From: 58-81 sp012729145
Lineage (GTDB): Bacteria > Synergistota > Synergistia > Synergistales > Thermovirgaceae
Reading direction: 5' to 3'
Assembly (NCBI GenBank): GCA_040770625.1
Contig: JAXGIW010000006.1
Span: 1-64,000 of the forward strand
DNA: 64,000 bases
This document shows, piece after piece, positions 24,404 through 31,736 of this stretch (position 1 is the stretch's first letter; each line of letters opens with the position of its first letter). A program made the translations under genes and the position numbers. The notes below the pieces were generated by a model, which saw nothing but the letters and a program-made list of their open reading frames with translations, ran no database searches and had not been told where the DNA came from.

Positions 24404-25030
24404 ATGAAGATAGCTGAACCGACAGTCGAACGCCTTGTGCTTTATTACAGACTTCTTTCGCAGCTACACAACGAGGAGCGCAGGGTGGTCTCCTCCCAGG
24501 AGATCGGAGAGATGCTGGGCCTGAAGGCAAGCCAGGTGAGGAAGGACTTGTCCTACTTCGGGGAGATCGGCAAACGGGGAGTCGGCTATCATGTGGACCG
24601 TCTGTACCAGCACATCAGCAACATCCTCTCGCCCAACCGGGTCTGGAAGATCGCCCTTGTGGGCGTGGGGAGGCTGGGTGAGGCTTTGTTGGGTCACAAG
24701 GCCCTCAGGAGCGACAAGTTCAAACTGGAGGCCCTGTTCGACAACGACCCTTCGAAGGTGGGACAGGTCATCTGTGGCATTCCCTGCTATGACTCAGAGG
24801 AGATGACGGAGATCATCCGCCGGAAGGAGATAGAGGTCCTGATCCTGACCGTGCCGGCAGGGGCCGCCCAGATCTCCGCCGACAGGGCGGTGGCGGCAGG
24901 GACGGTAAAGGGGGTCCTGACCTTTGCGACCACTGCAATATCAGTACCCGAGGATGTGCTGGTCTACCGGGTGGATATATCCGTTGAGCTCGAAAAGCTC
25001 CTCTTCTTCCTGAAGGGTTCCGTAGCCTGA
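24404..25030 (+). CDS. rex: Redox-sensing transcriptional repressor Rex
   Basis: Senses the NADH/NAD+ ratio and represses fermentation and respiration genes. The 208 residues have an N-terminal winged helix (SSQEIGEMLGLKASQVRKDLSYFG, typical of Rex) and a Rossmann domain starting IALVGVGRLGEAL. An earlier in-frame start at 24335 exists, but AAGGAGG just before ATG 24404 and family alignment select the latter. No Rex operator (TTGTGA-N6-TCACAA) was recognised around it. It implies an anaerobic or facultative redox lifestyle. Confidence 0.95.
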   Translation: MKIAEPTVERLVLYYRLLSQLHNEERRVVSSQEIGEMLGLKASQVRKDLSYFGEIGKRGVGYHVDRLYQHISNILSPNRVWKIALVGVGRLGEALLGHKALRSDKFKLEALFDNDPSKVGQVICGIPCYDSEEMTEIIRRKEIEVLILTVPAGAAQISADRAVAAGTVKGVLTFATTAISVPEDVLVYRVDISVELEKLLFFLKGSVA

Positions 25031-25137
25031 GGGAGAGATCCGCCGGGGCAAGTGTTCCGATTGTAACTACGACGTGATAGAATGTTCAGTGCGAAAATAT
25101 TGCGTAAAGAACAAGCATAGAGAGGGAGGCGTGGCCG

Positions 25138-25452
25138 TTGCAGGCACAGGGTGGACTTATGGGTATGCTCCTGCCGTTGGGAGTTTTCGTCGTTATCTTC
25201 TATTTTCTGATCATCAGGCCCCAGAAGAAGCGCCAGAGGAAACACGAGGAGATGCTGGCCTCGATACGCAGGGGCGACCAGATCGTTACCGCCGGCGGTT
25301 TCTTCGGCGTTGTGAGAGAGGTCAAGGAGGACAGCTTCATTGTTGAGATCGCCGACGGGGTCAAGGCAAGGATCCTCAAGGCCTCCATCCAGATGAAGAA
25401 GCACGAGGGAGAGGCCGTTGAACCTTCGGTATCCGAAGACCTTGCCGGCTAG
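25138..25452 (+). CDS. yajC: Sec translocon accessory protein YajC
   Basis: A 104-residue single-span membrane protein that associates with SecDF. The N-terminal helix (MGMLLPLGVFVVIFYFLIIR) is followed by PQKKRQRKHEEML and the YajC core IRRGDQIVTAGGFFGVV. TTG start with GGGAGG 8 bp upstream. An extended -10 motif (TGATAGAAT, 25075-25083) may drive it. It lies before secD, as in many bacteria, but a terminator at 25509 separates them. Confidence 0.93.
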   Translation: MQAQGGLMGMLLPLGVFVVIFYFLIIRPQKKRQRKHEEMLASIRRGDQIVTAGGFFGVVREVKEDSFIVEIADGVKARILKASIQMKKHEGEAVEPSVSEDLAG

Positions 25453-25508
25453 TCCACTTCCGGCCAGGGCTTTTCTTGGAAAATAGAGGTCCAGTCAGGG
25501 CTTCCTTC

Positions 25509-25540
25509 GGAGTGGATGCCGGGCATCCGCTCCGTTTTTT
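25509..25540 (+). terminator. Rho-independent terminator between yajC and secD
   Basis: A 10-bp stem GGAGTGGATG / CATCCGCTCC (one G-U pair) with loop CCGGG and tail GTTTTTT. The hairpin would end yajC transcripts or attenuate read-through into secD. Confidence 0.85.
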
Positions 25541-25621
25541 ATGAAATGCTCAGCTGAGGGTAGAGGCATTCACTCGCCTTTACCCGACTGATAGAAGGTT
25601 TCAGATAGGGGAGGAAGGCAA

Positions 25622-27034
25622 ATGCTCAAAAAGGATCGTTGGCGGCTTGTCCTTGTCGCGGTAGTGGTAGTGGCCGCCCTGCTCTCCGTCTTTCCCATTG
25701 GAGGGAGGATCCGCCTGGGGCTGGACCTCAAGGGAGGGGCCCACATTCTGCTCCAGGCCCAGGGCACTTCCGAGAACCCGCTGACCGATGACAGCATCGA
25801 GCGGCTTCTGGCGGTTCTGCGGAACAGGATAGACCAGTACGGGGTCACCGAACCGGTTATACAGAGAGAGGGAAGTGACAGGGTAATAGTGGACCTTCCC
25901 GGAGTAGCCGATCCAGAGGCGGCCCTTGAACTGATCGGGAAGACGGCGTTGCTTGAGTTCAGGCACGTCCATGAATCTACGGGAACGGTCCCTCCGGGCC
26001 CGCAGAGGCCAAACTACGACACCCAGGAGGAGTTCCTGGAGGCCCAGGCAAGATGGGAAGCGGTCCGCGAGCAGTTCGACAGGGCCGCCGAGGCGATGCG
26101 ACTCAGGGCGGACGAGGACCCGGATATGATAATGTCCAGGAGCGATGAGGGTGAAGCCTACCTCCTCGGCCGGGCCTATGTGAGCGGCAATGACCTCGAG
26201 GACGCCAAGACCGACTTCGACAACCTTGGGCGACCGGTGGTCACGCTCAAGTTCAGCACCCAGGGAGCAAGACTTTTCGACGAGGCGACGGCGGCCAATG
26301 TGGGCAGACAGATAGCCATCTGCCTCGACGGGAAGGTCATCTCGGCACCGGTGGTCCAGGAACGGATCAGTGGCGGCAATGCCCAGATCTCGGGGCGCTT
26401 CTCGACGGCCGAGGCGCAGCGGCTGTCCATAATGCTCAGGGCCGGCGCTCTCCCGGTGGCGGTGGAGATCCTTGAGAACCGCTCCGTTGGACCCACCCTG
26501 GGATCGGACTCCATCAGGTCCGGACTCCGGGCGGGCCTTATTGGTGCTCTTCTCGTTCTGGTATTCATGCTCCTTTACTATCGCACTCTTGGAATAGCCG
26601 CCGACATTGCCCTGGCGGTCTGCATGCTGCTTGTATTCGCGGGGCTCATCAGTCTTAAGGCCACTCTCACCCTTCCGGGCATCGCCGGGATCATTCTGAC
26701 CCTGGGCATGGCTGTAGACGGGAACATCCTTATATACGAAAGAATGAAGGAGGAGGTTGCAGGGGGGAAGACACCCTATGCGGCTGTGGACTCAGGATTC
26801 CGCAAGGCCATGACCACCATCCTTGACGCCAATATTACGACCCTTATCGCGGCGGGGGTGCTCTTCTACTTCGGCACCGGACCCGTAAGAGGATTCGCCG
26901 TGACCCTGTCGATAGGGATCGTTGCCAGCGTCTTCAGTGCCGTAATAGTAACCAGGGCCCTCCTGCATCTTATCCAGTCACGGAGCAGAGGAAGGATCAA
27001 CATTGCAGCATCGGGCGAAAGGGGGAAGAGGTAA
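25622..27034 (+). CDS. secD: Protein translocase subunit SecD
   Basis: Proton- or sodium-driven partner of SecYEG. The 470 residues have an N-terminal helix, the D1 motif GLDLKGGAHILL (about 34-45), a large periplasmic domain and five further C-terminal helices with GIILTLGMAVDGNILIYERMKEE. The stop overlaps the secF start as TAATG, so the two are coupled. Confidence 0.97.
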   Translation: MLKKDRWRLVLVAVVVVAALLSVFPIGGRIRLGLDLKGGAHILLQAQGTSENPLTDDSIERLLAVLRNRIDQYGVTEPVIQREGSDRVIVDLPGVADPEAALELIGKTALLEFRHVHESTGTVPPGPQRPNYDTQEEFLEAQARWEAVREQFDRAAEAMRLRADEDPDMIMSRSDEGEAYLLGRAYVSGNDLEDAKTDFDNLGRPVVTLKFSTQGARLFDEATAANVGRQIAICLDGKVISAPVVQERISGGNAQISGRFSTAEAQRLSIMLRAGALPVAVEILENRSVGPTLGSDSIRSGLRAGLIGALLVLVFMLLYYRTLGIAADIALAVCMLLVFAGLISLKATLTLPGIAGIILTLGMAVDGNILIYERMKEEVAGGKTPYAAVDSGFRKAMTTILDANITTLIAAGVLFYFGTGPVRGFAVTLSIGIVASVFSAVIVTRALLHLIQSRSRGRINIAASGERGKR

Positions 27035-27912
27035 TGCTTTTCAGGATCAAAAAGAGCATTGACTTCATGGCCTTCAGGAAGATCGCCCTCTCCCTCAGTC
27101 TTGTCCTGCTGGTGATCAGCCTGGGATTGCTGGCCTTAAAGGGGTTGAACCTGGGTATCGATTTCACCGGTGGCAACCTTGCCCAGATCGAGTTCTCCCA
27201 GCCCGTGGGAGTGGCCGAGGTGCGTGACGCCCTCTCTGCCGCGGGGCAGGATCAGGCGGTCATCCAGGCTTACAGCGACAACGGGGTTCTGGTAAGGATG
27301 AGTTCCTACGAAGATGGCACAGCCCAGGAGATACTCTCCGCGCTCCGGTCAAGGTTCGGAGAGATCGATGTGCTGAGGCTCGAGAAGGTCGGCCCCGTGG
27401 TAGGAGAAAAGCTGCGGCAGCAGGCCTTCGTTGCCCTGGCTATTGCCCTGGGTGGAGTTCTTCTCTACATTACGGTCAGGTTCAGGTTCCGTTTCGCCGT
27501 GGTCAGCGTTGCCGCCCTTGTCCACGATACTATCATCACCCTGGGTGTCTTCTCCCTTCTGGGCAGGGAGGTATCCCTTCCATTCATTGCGGCGATCCTG
27601 ACCATAGTGGGTTACTCCCTGAACGACACCATCGTCGTTCTCGACCGTGTAAGGGAGAACTGGAAGGGCCTGAGACAGAAGGGCATAATCAGCCTTGTGA
27701 ACCAGTCAATAAACCAGACCCTCTCGAGGACCATTAATACGTCACTTACGACATTCCTCCCGGTCCTGACTCTTTTCCTCTGGGGCGGTCCGGTCATCGC
27801 CAACTTCGCCCTTGCACTGCTGATCGGGATATTGGTGGGTACCTTCAGCTCCATCTTCATCGCAGGGACCCTCCTGGGCGAATGGTACTCAAGGTCACCC
27901 GAAAAGGCATGA
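27034..27912 (+). CDS. secF: Protein translocase subunit SecF
   Basis: Second half of the SecDF motor, 292 residues. It shows the SecF motif GIDFTGGNLAQIEF (about 43-56), a small periplasmic domain and the membrane segment ILTIVGYSLNDTIVVLDRVREN. Co-translated with secD and ended by a strong terminator at 27944. Confidence 0.97.
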   Translation: MLFRIKKSIDFMAFRKIALSLSLVLLVISLGLLALKGLNLGIDFTGGNLAQIEFSQPVGVAEVRDALSAAGQDQAVIQAYSDNGVLVRMSSYEDGTAQEILSALRSRFGEIDVLRLEKVGPVVGEKLRQQAFVALAIALGGVLLYITVRFRFRFAVVSVAALVHDTIITLGVFSLLGREVSLPFIAAILTIVGYSLNDTIVVLDRVRENWKGLRQKGIISLVNQSINQTLSRTINTSLTTFLPVLTLFLWGGPVIANFALALLIGILVGTFSSIFIAGTLLGEWYSRSPEKA

Positions 27913-27943
27913 TCATCTGACAAGGTCCCGTCACACATCAGAA

Positions 27944-27979
27944 GGGCGGAGAGGGCGCAGGCCCTCTCCGCCCTTTTTT
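27944..27979 (+). terminator. Rho-independent terminator after secDF
   Basis: A perfect 13-bp stem GGGCGGAGAGGGC / GCCCTCTCCGCCC with loop GCAG and tail TTTTTT. Confidence 0.95.
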
Positions 27980-28080
27980 CCCCCGCACAAGGACCCAGGT
28001 GAAAGCCATTCGCTGTCCAGTGATAATATTCGGGTGACAATGTCTTAGTTGATCTTGCTGTTTGCGCGGACCATGCCTTT

Positions 28081-28124
28081 TTGACGGAAGATGGGTGGAG
28101 GTATAGTATAATAGATGTTATCTA
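28081..28124 (+). promoter_or_regulatory. Promoter region with overlapping dyad upstream of the radical SAM gene
   Basis: TTGACG at 28081-28086 is followed by overlapping -10 candidates TATAGT (28102-28107, 15-bp spacing) and TATAAT (28107-28112, 20-bp spacing), neither ideal. Abutting the second is a perfect dyad TAGAT-GTT-ATCTA (28112-28124), a plausible operator position over the transcription start. The regulator is unknown. The rest of 27980-28179 holds no gene I can support. Confidence 0.45.
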
Positions 28125-28179
28125 CATTACGGTGAAAATGCGCATGGGCACAGATAATTCGCCAGAGGGAGGGATTACT

Positions 28180-29625
28180 ATGTCTGTTGCCGCTTTTGAC
28201 CGTCTGAAGGGTTACATGTCCTCCAGGCTTCTTGAAAAGATCGTGCAAACATCTACTTCCGGCGACGAAGGAAAACTTGCCGAGCTCTTCGAACTCCTTT
28301 CAAGGCTTGCACCGGCACGGTACTACAGGGAGAGTTTCCTGGACCTGGCCCGGATGACGAGGGAAGATCACCCCATGACCAGGGTCTTCAGGAGGATATT
28401 CACGGACCTTCACCCGAACTGCAGGCAGAAAGCCATCAGGAACTTCTTCGTGAACTTCCTCCTCGTCGGCAGGGGTATCAGGGACAGGAAAGAGGCCGAA
28501 CTGGGCCTGCACCTGCCCAATTTCATGGTCGTCAGCCCAACCATGAGGTGTAACCTGAGATGCAAGGGGTGCTACGCGGCAGGATACTCCAGGGAGGACG
28601 AGCTCTCCTTTGAAAGGCTCGACAGCCTTATAGGGGAGGCCAAGGACCTGGGAATGTTCTTCTTCACCTTCTCCGGCGGTGAATGCTTCGTAAGGCCCGA
28701 CCTGCTGGATCTCTGGGAGAAGCATGATGATTGTTTCTTCCATGTCTATACCAACGGGACCCTGCTGGACGATGCCGTCGTGAAGAGGCTGGTAAGGCTT
28801 GGAAATGTGGCCCCCATGTTATCCGTCGAGGGATCCAGGGTGGAGACGGACATGAGGAGGGGGCCGGGGGTATACGACCGGGTCATGGAGTCTTTCAGCA
28901 GGCTCTCCAGGGCGGGGGTGCTCTTCGGCTTCAGCGCCACCTGCACCAGGTCCAGTTCCGACTACATAGCCTCCGACCAGTTCCTGGAGTGGATGCTGGA
29001 TCTGGGCTGCAAGGTTGGTTGGTTCTTCCAGTATATCCCCACCGGGGACGACCCGGACCTGAGCTATATGGCCACCCCTTCACAGAGACTGACCCTTCAC
29101 CGGAAAGTTACCGAATGGAGGCAGAAATACCCCATATTCCTGGGCGACTTCTGGAACGACGGCCCTTTCGTGGACGGATGTATGGCAGGGGGGGAGCGCT
29201 ACCTCCACGTGATCTCCAACGGCGATGTCGAGCCATGTGTCTTTGTCCATTTCGCAGTGGACAACATAAACGACAGAAGCCTCCTTGATGTGATCCAGAG
29301 CCCCTTCTTCCAGGATATCAGGGAAAGACAACCCTACGACGATGACAATCTCCTGTGTCCCTGCATGATAATCGACCACCCCCAGGTCCTGAGGGAAGTA
29401 GTAAGGACCCATGGAGCGAGGGCTACCCACCCGGGATCGGAGCGTATCCTTACTGAACTGTCTGAGGGCCTGGACAGCTATTCCGGGAATATCCACGAGC
29501 TGTTCGATCCCCTCTGGGACGGAGGGGGGCGTGAGAGATACCTGAGGAGCCTTGAGAGGGAAGACAAACCGCGCCCCCGGGGACGTTTGAATAAAAGATT
29601 GCAAACAGAGCAGAGAACAGGATAA
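28180..29625 (+). CDS. Radical SAM protein with C-terminal SPASM-like Cys cluster
   Basis: A 481-residue radical SAM enzyme. The [4Fe-4S] motif is C124-x3-C128-x2-C131 (MRCNLRCKGCYA), and a GGE-type motif FTFSGGECFVRPD follows. The C-terminal half has Cys in DGCMAGG, GDVEPCVF and LLCPCMII, a SPASM/Twitch-like set for auxiliary clusters. GGAGGG before ATG 28180 selects this start over an upstream ATG at 28081. It is monocistronic, with no adjacent peptide precursor, partner or substrate gene, so the reaction is unknown. Peptide maturation and cofactor synthesis are both possible. Confidence 0.85.
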   Translation: MSVAAFDRLKGYMSSRLLEKIVQTSTSGDEGKLAELFELLSRLAPARYYRESFLDLARMTREDHPMTRVFRRIFTDLHPNCRQKAIRNFFVNFLLVGRGIRDRKEAELGLHLPNFMVVSPTMRCNLRCKGCYAAGYSREDELSFERLDSLIGEAKDLGMFFFTFSGGECFVRPDLLDLWEKHDDCFFHVYTNGTLLDDAVVKRLVRLGNVAPMLSVEGSRVETDMRRGPGVYDRVMESFSRLSRAGVLFGFSATCTRSSSDYIASDQFLEWMLDLGCKVGWFFQYIPTGDDPDLSYMATPSQRLTLHRKVTEWRQKYPIFLGDFWNDGPFVDGCMAGGERYLHVISNGDVEPCVFVHFAVDNINDRSLLDVIQSPFFQDIRERQPYDDDNLLCPCMIIDHPQVLREVVRTHGARATHPGSERILTELSEGLDSYSGNIHELFDPLWDGGGRERYLRSLEREDKPRPRGRLNKRLQTEQRTG

Positions 29626-29670
29626 TCTAGTCACGGTACAGGATACGTAATTCCCGGGAGGGGTGAGGAG

Positions 29671-30057
29671 ATGAAGAGTTACGCCCTTGCAATAGCCATG
29701 GCGATGCTCCTGGCGGCAGTATATGCTTTTCAGAACACCGGTGAGATCCTGGTCAAGTTCCTTGTGTGGGAACTGTCGTTCCCGCAGGGCATATGGGAGG
29801 TGATGCTCTTTGCGGCGGGGGGAGTGCTGATGTGGCTCGTCTCCCTCTTCGCCATGGTGGAGAGCAGATCGAAATACGTCCGGCAGATAAAGGAAAAGGA
29901 TGCCAAGATCAGGGAAATGGAAGGTGAGAGATCCTCGCTCATGGAAGCCATCAGGCACAGCGGCCCTCAATATGAGGCTGAAGCCCAGATAAGACATTCC
30001 GAGGTCACCCACGAAGAGCCGGCCGAGGAACCTGGAGTGGAACAGGAAGGGCAGTGA
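29671..30057 (+). CDS. lapA: LapA-domain (DUF1049) membrane protein
   Basis: A 128-residue protein with two N-terminal membrane helices (about 4-20 and 42-62), the LapA hallmark AFQNTGEILVKFLVWE between them, and a cytoplasmic coiled-coil tail (KYVRQIKEKDAKIREMEGE) ending in Glu-rich sequence. In E. coli the paralogue LapA works with LapB in LPS control; here the partner is not seen. It has a GGTGAGGAG ribosome-binding site and overlaps recJ by GTGA, starting a long gene run. Confidence 0.75.
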   Translation: MKSYALAIAMAMLLAAVYAFQNTGEILVKFLVWELSFPQGIWEVMLFAAGGVLMWLVSLFAMVESRSKYVRQIKEKDAKIREMEGERSSLMEAIRHSGPQYEAEAQIRHSEVTHEEPAEEPGVEQEGQ

Positions 30058-31736
30058 TAGGGAGAATACCCGTCTCCCGGTTGATGCTCCGGGAGGTGGA
30101 CGATGACGCCAGGACCCTTGCAGAGAGCGTACCCTGCTCACCCCTGACGGCCCTCCTGCTGAAGATGAGAGGAATTTCAGAGGATGATCCCCACGAGGCC
30201 CGGGCACAGCTGAACCCGGGCCTCGGCGATTCGATGGGCCGACTGGACCTGGGCCCATTCTCATCCCCGGCGGGAGACCTCTGGAGAAGCCTTGAGGGAG
30301 CGGAAAGGGTTGTTGTTTACGGGGATTACGACGCTGACGGAGCATGTGCGACAGCGCTGGCCATGGAACTGGCCCTTGCCGCCTTTCGTGAGGTCAGGTA
30401 TTTTATTCCCCACAGGCATCGTGAGGGCTACGGGGTCCACGAGAAGGTCGTCCGGGCAATTGCCAGGAACGGTTGCGACCTTTTGATCGCCGTTGATTGC
30501 GGGACCAGGGATATCGCGGCACTGAGGGCTGCCCGGGAGGCAGGCATCCCCGTCATTGTCTTCGATCACCACTCCCCGGGTGAGTCTCTGCCCGAAGGAG
30601 CCCTGGTCGTCAACCCCCACGCCGGAGGCGGCCCTGAGGCCAAGACCCTCTGTGCGACAGGTGTCCTTTGGGCATGGGCGAGAATGGAGGGGGTCGCCGC
30701 CCCTGAGTGGATCGACGCCAGAACGGACCTGGCGGCCATTGCAACCCTGGCCGACCATGTGCCTCTGGGAAGGCTGAACCGGGCGATCGTCTCCAGGGGA
30801 ATGGAGGTTATCAGGATGTCCGGAAGGCGCGGTCTGGGTGCCCTGATGACCGAGATAGGGTGTCGCCTGGAAGAAGTCGACGAGGAACTCCTGGTGATGA
30901 AGGTCATCCCCTGTCTGAACGCGGCGGGAAGGCTGGGACTGGCGGATATATCCGTCGAGGTCCTTCTCGGCGGCCAGGGGGTGGAGGACAATGTCAGGGA
31001 GCTTGTCAGGCTTAACAGGAAGAGACAGTCCCTTGCAGGAGAGATCCTTGAGGAAACACTTCCAAGGGTAAAGGAGGGTTCCTCTCTTGTCTTCAGCGAT
31101 TTCTCGTGGCCAGTGGGAGTCCTGAGCGGGGTAGCCAGCAGGATCTGTTCAGAGACGGGAGTCCCTGTGGCGCTTGCATCTCTCTCGGGGGATCATGTAA
31201 GGGGGACCCTGAGGGTCCCCCAGGGAGTGGACGCGCTGAAGGTCCTTGAACCCCTGGCCCCTCACCTTCTTTCCTGGGGTGGGCACAGGTTCGCAGCCGG
31301 GTTTTCCGTGTCCCGTTCGGAGTGGGTTCATGTGAGGGACCTGATGGAGGATATCCTTCTCTCTGCGAGTCCTTCGCAGGAGACCGTGCAGGCCATAGTC
31401 TTCCCGCCGGAGATGCTCACCTCGGAGGAGGTCAGGTCCATGCGCTCCCTGGGACCCTTCGGAGCGGGGAACCCTCACCCGCTGTTCTTTGCTCCTGCAG
31501 GGGGAAGCCTGGAGATCAGGCCCCTGGGCAGGGACGGCAGACACGTGAAGGTCGTTTCGGGAGGGGGCGAGTTCCTTGCCTTCGGCGGTGCGGTCCTCTC
31601 CGAAAGCATACGGAACTCCCGCGGGTGGACCTTCAGACCGAGGATCAACAAATGGAGGGGGCAGAGCAGGGTCGACCTTATCATGGAATCCATTGCCGTC
31701 TTTGAAGGCGCCGGCAAGGAAGGATGCGGTCCTTGA
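30054..31736 (+). CDS. recJ: Single-stranded-DNA exonuclease RecJ
   Basis: A 5'-3' ssDNA exonuclease of the DHH superfamily for recombination and repair. The 560 residues show motif I DYDADGACA (91-99), motif II AVDCGTRD (146-153), motif III DHH (171-173) and the DHHA1 motif SWGGHRFAAGFSV. GTG start overlapping the lapA stop. The last 13 bp overlap the rel gene. Confidence 0.93.
   Translation: MIGRIPVSRLMLREVDDDARTLAESVPCSPLTALLLKMRGISEDDPHEARAQLNPGLGDSMGRLDLGPFSSPAGDLWRSLEGAERVVVYGDYDADGACATALAMELALAAFREVRYFIPHRHREGYGVHEKVVRAIARNGCDLLIAVDCGTRDIAALRAAREAGIPVIVFDHHSPGESLPEGALVVNPHAGGGPEAKTLCATGVLWAWARMEGVAAPEWIDARTDLAAIATLADHVPLGRLNRAIVSRGMEVIRMSGRRGLGALMTEIGCRLEEVDEELLVMKVIPCLNAAGRLGLADISVEVLLGGQGVEDNVRELVRLNRKRQSLAGEILEETLPRVKEGSSLVFSDFSWPVGVLSGVASRICSETGVPVALASLSGDHVRGTLRVPQGVDALKVLEPLAPHLLSWGGHRFAAGFSVSRSEWVHVRDLMEDILLSASPSQETVQAIVFPPEMLTSEEVRSMRSLGPFGAGNPHPLFFAPAGGSLEIRPLGRDGRHVKVVSGGGEFLAFGGAVLSESIRNSRGWTFRPRINKWRGQSRVDLIMESIAVFEGAGKEGCGP

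Noticed and set aside
29080..30345. 421-codon minus-strand frame across the radical SAM, lapA and recJ genes
   Set aside because: It spans three well-supported plus-strand genes and their junctions and shows no motif.
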